From Artocarpus heterophyllus (lineage: Eukaryota > Streptophyta > Magnoliopsida > Rosales > Moraceae), in NCBI GenBank assembly GCA_025403435.1, contig CM046345.1, positions 10,420,235 through 10,484,234 of the forward strand: a stretch of DNA of 64,000 bases. Direction: 5' to 3'. This document shows, in pieces, positions 46,591 through 58,300 of the stretch. The position numbers were made by a program, and so were the translations under genes. The notes under the pieces are model-generated. The model had not been told where the DNA came from, searched no databases, and saw only the letters and a list, made by a program, of their open reading frames with translations. Numbering within the stretch: the first letter of the stretch is position 1; each line of letters opens with the position of its first letter.

Positions 46591-48188
46591 TAAAGAATCA
46601 TATATCAAACATAAACAAACATATATAATAATTTAGTAAGATAACACAATCATGTAAAATCATACAAATGTGTTTATGTGTCAAAACCTTGAAAATATCA
46701 CAACCTTACAACGATAATTCCCAACTCAGAATTCAACAAGCTCCTAGGGGAGTCATGCCAAATTCAATCAGGAACACGAATCCTCTCCTGATTAATATAT
46801 GCCATCCAAGACCCGTATGATCCAGCATATACTAATAATCGTTTCATTGGCCATTAACTTTATTAATAGAGCTCCTAGATGAGGTTAATAATAAAATTAA
46901 CGTGAGTGTATAACCATCGTTTCAATATTTTATCCATGATTTATAATCACCACCTAGGGGTGTGCAACCATAAATCATATAAAAATACCTTATCCTTTCA
47001 GAGATCTAATTTGGTACATGATAGAAATCCCTTCCGAGGGGTCGGGACAACCATGTTCTTCCTATGGACCAACGATGGAGGCCTTAGGTCCTCTCTTCGA
47101 AAACCTTCTCCCACTCAATCTTTTGAAGTCAAGGTTTTATTTTAAAATCATGCATGAACAATTTAAATATGAGCGTCACTCCTTATTTTATATGATATGT
47201 TATCAATATACATGGTAAATCATATTATAATACAGACAAGCAAAGCAATCAAGCAAAGCTACAAGCAAAATAATAATAACCGTAATATTATGGTTCCACC
47301 CTAGAGAATAGAAAACTAAGATTACAAGAGAATAATCGAGACATTTATCGATTCTTCATCCTTGAATCCTCAAGCTGTATTCTTCTTCATGTAATATCCA
47401 TCTTCAAGTCTTCAATCCCGTATGAATTGAATACTTCATATTTCGGTCATATCCTAAATTTAATGTTTCTCAGAATCGTCCCAAAAATAAAATTAAAACT
47501 GCACCAGAAAAATTGCACCTTTTCTGGATACCCGGCAGGCCGATCTGGGTGATCGGCCTGCCGATCATGGAGTTCGGCCTGCCGACAGAGCACCAAAATT
47601 TCTGCCCCACTGTCGGCCTGCCGGACCATACGTCCGGCCTGCCGATCTGTGACCTTCGGCCTACCGAACTGTGAGGTCCGGCATGCCGACCGAGCAGAAA
47701 ACCCTCAATCCAGAAAATACAATTTTAATGCAATTCATCAATTTTATTTTCAACAATTCAAAACATAAAATTAGAGACTCAGGAAATACCTGGAGGCGCC
47801 ATCATCAATCTTTAAGATCCAACTTCTCGTTCCGTCTTCTCCAAATAATTATTTAATTACAAAATTCTTACAAATTAAAAATTAAATTACAATTCCTAGA
47901 CGGAGATGATAGTCCGCCATCTAATTACATGAAAAAACTTATATACATATTCTAACCTCTAAGGAACCATAACCGGTATTAATTAATTAATAAATAATTA
48001 AACAATGATTTAATCAACCATAATTAATTAATAAATATTCACCACATAATCCATGACAACATATATATTATATAGAAACCTAGAGTGTCATCTCTCTATA
48101 AAATTCAATTCAAGCATAGGAGAGATTAAGATCACAAAATTTATGCATATAACATGATCACAAACTTGCAAATTTATGTAAAAACCTC
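46591..48188 (-). other. Long untranslated leader of copia element 2
   Basis: About 1.6 kb between the primer-binding site and gag is unusually long. It has no conserved open frame. It contains the palindrome array at 47532-47689 and otherwise AT-rich sequence, with a GC-richer block at 47020-47110. No known domain recognised. Confidence 0.6.
47532..47689. repeat. Array of seven TCGGC-NN-GCCGA near-palindromes, about 21-bp period
   Basis: Twelve-base units start at 47532, 47553, 47574, 47613, 47634, 47656 and 47678. Spacing is 21, 21, 39, 21, 22 and 22 bp. The core is (t/c)cggc(ct/ag/at/cta)gccg(a/g): two 5-bp arms around a 2-bp centre. Spacers are unrelated in sequence, so the dyad and the spacing are what repeat. 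The same units occur in the element's LTRs. Confidence 0.92.
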
Positions 48189-48200
48189 GCTCTGATACCA
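48189..48200 (-). other. Primer-binding site of element 2 (initiator tRNA-Met)
   Basis: On the minus strand tggtatcagagc lies two bases after the 5' LTR, the standard plant copia primer site. Confidence 0.92.
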
Positions 48201-48202
48201 AT

Positions 48203-50204
48203 TGTTGGAAACAAAGTGCGCAGTGGAATTTTTAAAATTTTTCATCAGAGTAATTTCTAAAACATAAGTTTGACATGTTATATGTATAAATTAGACAGAT
48301 CTTACTAACCTCAGTGTGCCGAAGAACCTCCGCAACCTGTGTAGAGAAGTAACGTTCCAGAAGAGCCTCAACCAACTGGTCTTCTTTGCTATTCTCTATC
48401 CACAACCGGAGTGAGTGTGGGCTCACACGTACAGCTCTTCCACCGGTGACTCTCCTTCCAACCAATAGAGAGAACCTAAAGCTAGTGTTCGTGATTTATG
48501 AACAAAAGCTCTTAGGGAGTTTTCAAATGCTCACTAGAAGAGTATCACACTTAATCTCTCAAATTGATCTCTATTGATCTGAGTAAATCATGAGACTCAC
48601 TCCCTTTTTATAGCTATTGGTCCCGGAGTCAGTCCATATCAGATTAGGTCTCAAAAACTCGAAACAGAATCAAGTTCGGATCAATATCTGATAAGATCCG
48701 CGTGAAAACGTGAAATCTTATCTTCCGCTGATCGGCAGGCCGAACATTCTGATCGGCAGGCCGAACTCTTAAGAAAAAATCTCTGCGAATCTTTTATTTT
48801 TCACCCGAGATTCTAAAGGATAAGGTCTCAGTTTTGATTCAAATAACCCAATAGAGAAGTTATCTGATCAAAACAAACTTTATCAAGATAATCTCTAAGA
48901 AAATAAATCAATTCACAAAAATTCTACAAGTTTATCTTGTTCTAATTTGTCCAAAGTTAAAACAACCGATAAACAGACAAGAATTATCTGATCCCAATAA
49001 TTCAACAAGTTTATCTTGAACTAATTTCTTACAAAATTAATTCAACCGATAAACAGACATGAATTATTTGATTCTTACGAATTTTAAACCAATATGATAA
49101 ATCCGACATAAGTCACCAATTATTGGAAAAGCACGCCGTGTCGTTACAGGATTTTGTGAGCTAACAAAGGGGACCAAAATAGACCTATAAAGTTCAAGCT
49201 CATGATAATTACGAAACCCAATATCCCAGATATACATTTCATAATTATCAAATCCAACGCTACTCCACTAAAAACTTGGATCTGCACTCTCGAACTTTAT
49301 AGAATTACGAAGCTCGTGTAGCTAAGTCTCCATGACATATCATAGTATATCGCATCCCCATATGATCATCCATGATCGGCTTAAGGACAAGTTCTGTCTT
49401 ACCTTCCCGATTATTTTTATCTTACATTCCATTGTCTCACCATTAGAAAATTTACCATCCAAAGATGGTATACCATTCGGTTACACCTATGTATCCAAAT
49501 GGTTGAGCGCTCCAGTTTTCTAATTACAGGACAATGCATATAAGAGGATATCATTACTCCTAAAGAGGAGCTATGGATTCCATATCTATGAATAACAAGT
49601 CTACGCTATCAAGAGTCATGTCTCCAACGTACCGGTACGCATACCACTATTGAGATGTGGGTGTCACCCTTTGGCACATCAAAAGACACAAGTCGAGACA
49701 ACGGGCCTACTATTCATCTCAGGATTAAGATACAATACAAATGACTAGTCTAAAGTGAATCGATTTGCCAAGACAGAATTATTAATCTAAATCAATTCAC
49801 TTTATGTCCTGATCCAACACATCGTCACCTATGGCAACGTGCCAATGTTTCTATTCACAGAGTCCAACTTCGATGGTCAAGACAAACCATCTCCCAAAAG
49901 GGATATAGACAACATAACAATCTTTACATGAATAAAATGCCCAACTTTATTCCCTCGATTGCGGATCATATGTTTTAGACCGTCACCTTAAAAATCGTGC
50001 CTTCCGCATAATCAGTCCATCATATGCCCAATTCTTAAGGTTTAGACTGACAGTCTCAGACTACTGTTTGCTTATCATACATTCAACAAATATAAACGTA
50101 AAGAGGACAAGATTTGGTATATATAAATGAATAAATTCTTTATTGATAAAAATGTCTCCAAAAACGTATTACATTTTTACTTTTTAGGGCATACATGTTT
50201 AACA
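48203..50204 (-). repeat. 5' LTR of copia element 2
   Basis: 2002 bp, TGTTGG...TTTAACA ends on the plus strand, close copy of 40752-42774. It has two palindromic 12-mers (48732 and 48753). It is followed outside by target duplication gctat at 50205-50209. Confidence 0.93.
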
Positions 50205-50209
50205 GCTAT

Positions 50210-51840
50210 ATGTAAAACTTTTATATATTACAATAATTTTAGTCAAAATTAATTCAATTCATTCGTGATGAACCAATGCTTCCAAATACTTTGTTTAATA
50301 AGAAGTATTTTAGAAATTTTTAGAAATATTTTTGCATGTTTTTTGAGGTAAAAATTTCAAAAGCACTTTCAACACAATTTTTAAAAAATTCTTATTTTTC
50401 AAAATAAAATCATGTTTACCTATTTTGAAAACACTTGCAAACGAGCTGCTACTTTTTTCTTTTTAATTGAATACATAGGGTTTGCTAGTGATTGAATACC
50501 TAATCAAGCATAAATATATTTTGAATATACCACATATATATTTTTTTATATTTCTTTTATTTTGAGAAGAACCGACCATAGTTTTGATGTTTAAAAAAAA
50601 AAAATTCAGCTAACTTGTACAAGTTGACTTAGAAAGCAAACGTGAACCAATGATGGTAACACTTTTCATTGTATTTTATTTTTTATATTTTTTTGAGAAT
50701 ATTTATTTTTTATATTTAAATACAATTTTAATTGAATAAAGTTTCCAATGCGTAAGACTATGCTTAATTCATCAATTTCCATTGATATATATATATATAT
50801 AACAAAGTGGCCAGATCTTTACCAAAAAAATTCGTCTTTAAGTTAAAAAAAAGAAAATTCGTATTTTAGCCGCCAAAAAAAAGTTATCTTGATTGCTTAT
50901 TAACCTAAATTTCATTGAAGAACATAAGCTATAAAACGGTGAATGAAATTGGACTTCATGAAAATCTGTAGCGGAAAATTTGAATTTGATTTTTCATGTA
51001 CTTGTGTAGAAAGAAAAAAAAAAGAAAATTGTAACTAATCTTTTACAGTACTAAAATGAATATTCATTACAATTGTTGATGACTAACATATATAATTTTA
51101 AAAGAAGATTTATAAAGATGAAAAAAATGAATTTATTGAATTTGTTAAAAAAGAATTTATTAAATAAACAATTAGCCCTAAAAAAACAATTAGTTAATAT
51201 TAAGTGAATAAAAAATACAATAAATACTGATAAAAAATATATAATTAATGTTATTTTTGGAGGAATTCAAACTCATTGTCTACAATTTTAAAATTTTATA
51301 TTGCCGTATAAAATTAAAATATATTTTAGTATAAAGTTTTTATATGCTATAGTGTTTGAACTCATTTTTTGAGTCCAAATCCTTTTCCCACATCTCATAA
51401 AATTTTGGAAATAGATATGGTAAATCCTTCATTTATTTATGAAGAAAAATTTGAATTTTATTGCTATTTATTATTTTTTTCTAAAATTTTGCTCCTTTGT
51501 TCGTACTTCTTTCTCAAAAACAAAAAAATAACTCCCCCAAATTTCAAAATGCAAGAAGAAAATAAAAAACATCCTTTAGAAAACTAAAGAAACCTTTCAA
51601 AAAAATCAAAAAAATGGAAATATAAAATCACGCCAAAACGAACAACAAAAGGCAATTTTCTAAAAGTTTTTTGATTTATTGATTAACTAACTGTTTATTC
51701 TCACTTTAATTAAAGTGAAATGTATACTTCCTTTTCTCAAATCCATCCATTTTCTAAAAAAAAAAAAAAAAAAAATTTTTTTTATTTTAAATTTTTGTTT
51801 TTTTCATAAAAATTTCTCATCAAAGCCTTCTCAGCTTCTT
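50210..51840. other. AT-rich intergenic DNA, no gene seen
   Basis: No coding evidence. There is a (TA)n stretch near 50788-50801, A-rich stretches, and T-rich/A-rich runs at 51755-51800 just before the promoter of the next gene. Confidence 0.5.
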
Positions 51841-52300
51841 CTCCCGGGTTAGGCGGTGGTCTGTGTGCGCGTCTCTCTTCACACAGAGCGACGCAAAAAA
51901 CGCAAAACCCATTTACCCACTCTTTCTCTCTCTTCGATTTCGCCGCCAATCGCTCTCCTTATCCGTCTCCGTCTCTGCCTGTCTGAAATTCCGATTCCCT
52001 CTCTGCATTTCCGCATTCTCTCTCTCTCCACGAAAATCTCCAGTAAGCTCATTTTCCTTCCTTATATTCACTCTCTTTCTCTCTCTACACTCTCACTCTC
52101 ACGCTCACCGATACATACACACATATACTGTATACACATATACATATATACATAGCTATATATCATTATATATATTTATATATCTGTATTGGTGTTCTTT
52201 GTGGTTTTTAGGTGCGTGTGCTTATGTTGGTGTTCTTTTTGATATATAGGTGTGTGTGAGTACATGTATGTATGTGAATCGGATTCATAGAGATTAGTAG
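51841..52300 (+). promoter_or_regulatory. 5' UTR region of the DUF627/629 gene, CT-rich, probably with a leader intron
   Basis: From 51840 the sequence becomes GC-richer and pyrimidine-rich (many tctctct runs, 51920-52100), typical of a plant 5' UTR. A good donor (cca|gtaagc) is at 52043 and acceptor-like ag dinucleotides lie at 52289-52297, just before the ATG at 52301. A leader intron of about 250 bp is inferred. A (TA/CA)-rich stretch at 52110-52185 lies within it. Confidence 0.5.
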
Positions 52301-55300
52301 ATGGGGCCGAAGAAGCGAAATCGTTCCAAGCAATCTCCGCCGGCGGCGGCGGCGGCCGAGCAGGCGGTCGCCGCCGCAGCAGCATCAGCATCAGCAACAG
52401 CCAATGCTCAATCGCCGGCGGCCGAACCGGCGTCTTCAACCCCTAGCTCCATCGCGCAGTCGTCGGCTGAACCGGAAGGCGGTGGGTCGCCTTCCTACTC
52501 TGCCGTCAAGCTCGAGTGTGAGCGTGCCCTAACGGCGCTCCGGCGAGGGAACCACACGAAGGCGCTGAGGCTGATGAAGGAGTTGAGCCAGCGCCACGAG
52601 AACTCGCCGCACTCTGCCCTAGTTCACAGAGTCCAAGGCACGGTTTGCGTCAAGGTGGCGGCGCTTATCGACGATCAGACTGCCAAGAACCGGCATTTGA
52701 GGAACGGGGTGGAGTCGGCTCAGAGGGCGGTGGAGCTGTCGCCGAACTCAATCGAGTTCGCGCATTTCTATGCGAATTTGCTCTACGACGTGGCCAATGA
52801 GGCGAAGGAGTACGAGGAGGTTGTGAGGGAGTGTGAGCGGGCGCTGGCGATTGAGAATCCCATCGATCCCGGCAAGGAGAGCTTGCAGGATGGGAGCGAG
52901 CAGAAGCTCTTGACTCTGGAGGCTCGGATTGGGCACGTGCATAATGGGCTGAGGCAACTAATTCAGAAGTCCAATATTGCTTCCATATCGTCGTGGATGA
53001 AGAATTTGGGGAATGGTGATGAGAAGTTCCGGCTGATTCCGATTAGGAGGGTGGCTGATGACCCAATGGAGGTGAAGTTGGTTCAAGCTAGGAGGCCCAA
53101 TGAGATTAAGAAGGCCACCAAGACGCACGAAGAACGTAGGAAGGAGATCGAAGTTCAAGTTGCTGTGGCTAGATTGTTGCAACAGAAGTCTGAGGTGTCC
53201 CAGTCGGAAAATGGAGGGGATAGGGCTGATAAGGGATCAGATTCGTCTTCAGTGTCTGGTCAGAGATTTGGTGACCGCCGGAAGGCGAAGAATGTAAACT
53301 CATATACTGAAAAGAGGGATTTTGTCCGAACCTTTTGGAATTCCATTAGTGTTGATGCCAAGAGGGAGTTGCTTAAGATTCGGGTTTCTGATATTAAGGA
53401 ACATTTTGGTTCATTGAAGGATGGTTTGGCAAATGAAGTCTTGTTAGACGCTTTGTCGTTTGCAGAGAGTAACGGGACATGGAAGTTCTGGGTTTGCTGC
53501 AGCTGTAATGAGAAATTTTCAAATTCGGAGTCTCACTATCAGCACGTTGTGCAGGAGCACAAGGGAAGCCTCTTGCCTAATTTGCAGTCAATTTTGCCTG
53601 AAAACGTTGATAATGAATGGATTGAGATGCTTCTCAATTGTTCTTGGAAGCCTTTGGACGTGTCAGCTGCAGTTGAGATGCTTACAAATCAAACGAGGTG
53701 TAAGGATTCTGAGTTCGCCGAGGATCTTTGCTTAAAGAATCGCGATGGGATTTTTGATGATTGCTTGAAAGATACGTCGGATTCTTCCCTTAAGCAAAAT
53801 CTTGGGGATAGTAGTGATGATACTACTGTTGAGAGCACTAAAGATGTGAAAATTCCCAACATAGAGCCTAGAGAGTGTCATGAGGAAAACACGCCTATGT
53901 CATTTTCTTTCTTGTCTGATAACTGGCCAGTATCTGATGACTCCGAGTGTGCAAAGCTTCTCGAAAGAATCCATGCTGTTTTTGAGGTGCTTATCAAGCA
54001 TAAATGCCTTGCGGCAAGCCATCTCAACAGGGTGATTCAGTTGACAATGGATGAGCTACAGAATATAGCTTCAGGTTATCAGCTTCTTAACCATGGTGTG
54101 GAGCAAACGCCCATGTGTATTTGCTTTTTGGGAGCTTCTCAGCTAAAAAAAATCCTCAAATTCTTGCCGGACCTATCCCAATCTTGTGGTCCAGGTAGTC
54201 AATATTCTGAGAAAAGTAGTAATCTCGTAGATGATGTAAACAATCGTAGCCAGCTTATGGAGATCAAGGAGCAGATTGTCCTCAATGGAGATGCATCATT
54301 TCTACTTCTCGATGAATCTTTATTGTCTGCTGAATCCACCAAGGACAATGCCGCTGCTGCAACTTCTGCTGTTGACAGCAATGCCACTGGGGATGTTACC
54401 GATTCCAATGCTCTACTGTCCTGGATATTTGCAGGCCCGTCCAGTGGAGAAGAATTAGCATCATGGGTGCGTGCAAAAGAAGAAAAAGCACGTGAAGGAG
54501 CAGAAATACTCCAGATGCTTGAGAAGGAGTTTTTCCACTTGCAGAGCCTTTGTGAGCTAAAATCTGAACGCTTGGGTTATGATGAAGCATTACAAGTGGT
54601 AGAGGACCTGTGCGTTGATGAAGGTAAGAAGAGGGAAAATGACGAAGAATTTGGCTACCAGAGCTTTGATTCTGTTTTGAAGAAACGAAGACAAGAGCTT
54701 CTCGAGAGTGAAAATGATACGATCAGCAGTCGGATTGAGTTAGATGCCATATCAAATATTTTAAAAGAAGCAGAAACTCTGAATGTGAATCAGTTTGGTT
54801 ATGAAGAATCATATGGCAGTGCAAGTTCGCAGTTACCTGATTTGGAATCTGGTGAAGATGATGATTGGAGAGCTAAGGACTGTTTGCATCAAGTGGACTC
54901 TTGTGTAGAAGCTGCAATTCAAAGGCTGAAAGAACATTTATATGTAGAGGTTAGTGTTTTTACGGTTTTTAGATGCATCTATTAGTTGAAACGGTTGATA
55001 TTAATCATTTCTCTGTTTGTTGTGTAGCTTAGCAAAATCGATGCGCAGATAATGTGCAGTGTTAATGGGATGCAGCAGTTGGAAGTTAAAGTCAAGCCTG
55101 CTGCTGCCCATGATTTCCATTTGATATTGCTGCCTCTTGTGAAGTCATATCTGAGGGTCTGTATTGAACGAGTTGAAATTTGGAAACATTCTTTAGTATG
55201 TGTACCTGATTGTATATATGGTAACTGGTTTTGTTCTACTTTTTTCAGGCTCATTTGGAGGATTTGGCTGAGAAAGATGCAATGGAAAAGTCTGATGCCA

Positions 55301-58300
55301 TGGGAGAAGCACTTTTAGCTGAGGTTGCTCTCGATTCTAAGAAGGCTGTCAAGGGAGGAAATGATAATGTGAGACATACTCACGAGAAGACAAAGGACAA
55401 AAGAAAGAACAAGGACCATAGGAAAGCCAAAGATTCGAAGGTTTTGCCTGTTTGGTATTTTTTTTTTTTTGTTTTTAAAATGGTGGTTGCAAATATATGT
55501 GCGCAGAAGCCATATCAAAGACGTATGTGTCATTTACTGAATTTTTTCTCACCTGAACAGGCTGTTGGTGTTTCTGAGCCGCAGATGTTTCATGATGCTG
55601 ATGAATCAGTGTATGTTACTGCTCTATTTAAGCAAACTGATATTACCTCTCTCCTATATGCTGTCACTTCATTGTGAAATTGTTTACCATTTTTTTTTTC
55701 TTTTTGAATACTTTTTCTTCTTTAATGTGCACATATGCCTTTTGCTGCAGTTCCATTCCAGTTGCACGTGATGGTGACTGTCCAGATTCTGAGATTATTG
55801 TTACTGTGGAGTGTGATGAATTAAACCAACAGGAAGAGGAACTTAGACGTAGAATTGAACTTGAAGCAGAGGAACGAAAGCTTGAAGAGACTTTGGAGTA
55901 TCAAAGACGAATTGAGAATGAGGCTAAACAGAAGCACCTTGCCGAGCAACAAAAGAAAGCTACTCAAAGTTATCCTGAGAAGGTGTCAGATGGGCAGCAT
56001 GATAAAAATTTGGAGTCTAGTCCTGTTGATTTTGGTGTACACGAGCAGTTTAAAACTTTGATGCAGGTACACATTGTATTTTCCATGACATGTTGAAGTT
56101 CATTTGAACATGATTTTGTGCTGTCTAAATTAGAGGTAAATCACTTGTGAAGAGGGTGTTGGGGTCGAGGAAAACTTAGTCAATTTGCGCTTTTCAGGAG
56201 AACTTGGCAACTAATTTAGAGGGTCTTCAAATAGGCACATCAAATCAGTCTGCACTGCCCATCAAATCCACTACTGTTTCTTCTAGTCAAACGATGGGTA
56301 ATGAGCATCAGACAAATATTTTACAAGGTTGGTTTTGGTTGGATTCTTTGCGAGACTTGGGGTGCTTTTTCATTAGAGCTGGATGATTTATTGTTTTTTT
56401 GTCCTGAGCAGGGCTTTCTAATGAGAGAATTTCAGACGATGGTTATTTGCCTTCTGGTCGACGAGCAGGAAAAAAAGGGAGACGGCAGAGGAGTTCTGCT
56501 AAAGTTGCCGATGGAAAGCATCAAGCCTTGTCTTCGGGAGAAAGTGTTGAATTTGGGAGTCCACGTGTTGATAGTGGCTTAAAAGAAGAAGGTAAAATCT
56601 AGTCTACGACAAAGTCCATAGGCATGGCAGAAATTACATGAACTGGCTTGGTGAATTGAAATACTAGCTCCTCAAATTTATTTATTTATTTATATTTTTC
56701 GTTTTTATTAAGTCAGAATATACATGCTGCATTTTATGTGGCACATATTTTTAGGAACTAATTGTAGTCTAGTTGCTGTTTCTATCAAATTGGAATGTCA
56801 GAATGTTAGCCATGTTCACATAGTTACCCTGCCCAATACTTCTTTTGATGAAATAATCAATATCTCCATTTTCTTCACATGTTGATAGAAGAGAAAGAAA
56901 CACATAGGCCTTCAAAGCATGGTGCATTTTGATTAAATGAGCATTGTAACCGTTGTTTGCTGCTGTGTAATGATGTTCACAGGATATTGAATACTGCCAG
57001 CATTGTATGAATCTGTCTCATTTGGCATTTTCCTTTAAGACACAAATAAACCTTTGTTATTTGTTAAATGTATATCAGTTGATCCTTTTTTTTAGATAAT
57101 GGAGCAAAGACATTGAGACAGCTGCACGTGGATGCGGACGATGAGGAAAGGTTTCAAGATGACCTTAAAAAAGCCGTGCGCCAAAGCCTCGGTAAAAAAT
57201 TTACAACATAATATAAGTTAAATATTTGTTATATTGTAATTTTTATGTGATTGAAGCTGTCATCGAGTAGTGGTCTTTAAGAGAACTAGATTTATAATTT
57301 TATGATTAAAAACTGGGGGTGAAACTGTTGCATCGGTACTCATGTAGAAGGATTTTTTTTGGATGGGTAATGTAGAAGGTTATCTGTTCACTGTATAAGA
57401 TTGCCGGTTTCTTTTTTGAATTTCTTTTACGGTGCTGCCTCTTATGCACAAGCTAATGTTTTGTAGTTATGAATAATTAACCTCGGGAGTTGTAGGATGA
57501 AATTGTGAATTGAATTTTTAGTAACACGAGAAAACTCAAGGGTTATCTACATGGAGATGGAATTTGTATATGTTTTGAATACCTGGTCAACAATTTAAGT
57601 GTATGTTATTTTCTCTTTTTCTTTGTCAAATAGAAATTCCTTGCTGTTGACATCCATAGGGTTATTATTCAGTTTTCTAGCTGATATTTTCTAAATCAAG
57701 CTGGTAATAGATACTAGTCTTAAACGAGTCTATTTATTTTGCTAGAGAATTTTCGTCATAAACAAGCACCAAGTGGTTAAGGTGCTGGCACAATGAGCAC
57801 ATCCATCAGTGATAAACAAATATGAGTTTGATTTTGGTTTCGAGGTGATCTGAAACAGACATAAAATGATACACTGATAACAGGCGACGTCAAAAATTGT
57901 GAATTCATGCACTTGTGGATGTATCTGGGACGCTTTATTAGCTAAGCTGAGACAATATGGTCAAGGTCCTGAGTAATCTTAATTTGATTCACTAATCCGA
58001 TTTGCATGATAACAACAAACTTTTAGTTAAGCTTGACAAGAACTATGGTCTCGGTCTACTATTTACCAACAAACACATTTTCTTGTGTCTTGTACTTGGG
58101 GAACTTTGTTATGGTTTCTGTTTTTTGAATTAGTTTTGGTACTGGTGGTGTACTGCCTAACCTTATACTTTCGTTGTTTTGCAGACACATTCCAAGCTCA
58201 TAAAAAAATGCCCTCTGTTTCAATTTTGAAGTCACCTCAGAGGATTTTTGGAGAAGTAGGTAACAGAAGTGCTGTACCAAGTAATGTCCAAGTTGATAAC

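Larger units (their letters stand above)
40752..50204 (-). mobile_element. Ty1/copia LTR retrotransposon, element 2 (full length, 2-kb LTRs)
   Basis: A 9453-bp element on the minus strand. Order in its own sense: 5' LTR 50204-48203, tRNA-Met primer-binding site, a long leader (about 1.6 kb) with a palindrome array, gag, protease, integrase, reverse transcriptase, RNase H, polypurine tract, 3' LTR 42774-40752. A perfect 5-bp duplication (GCTAT) flanks it. In the first 265 bp aligned by hand the LTRs differ at about 11 positions (roughly 4%), so insertion is fairly recent but not fresh. It is defective: stops in integrase, a damaged zinc knuckle, and a deletion between reverse transcriptase and RNase H. 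The lineage is uncertain; long LTRs and the pre-integrase sequence suggest an Angela/TAR-like group. Confidence 0.95.
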
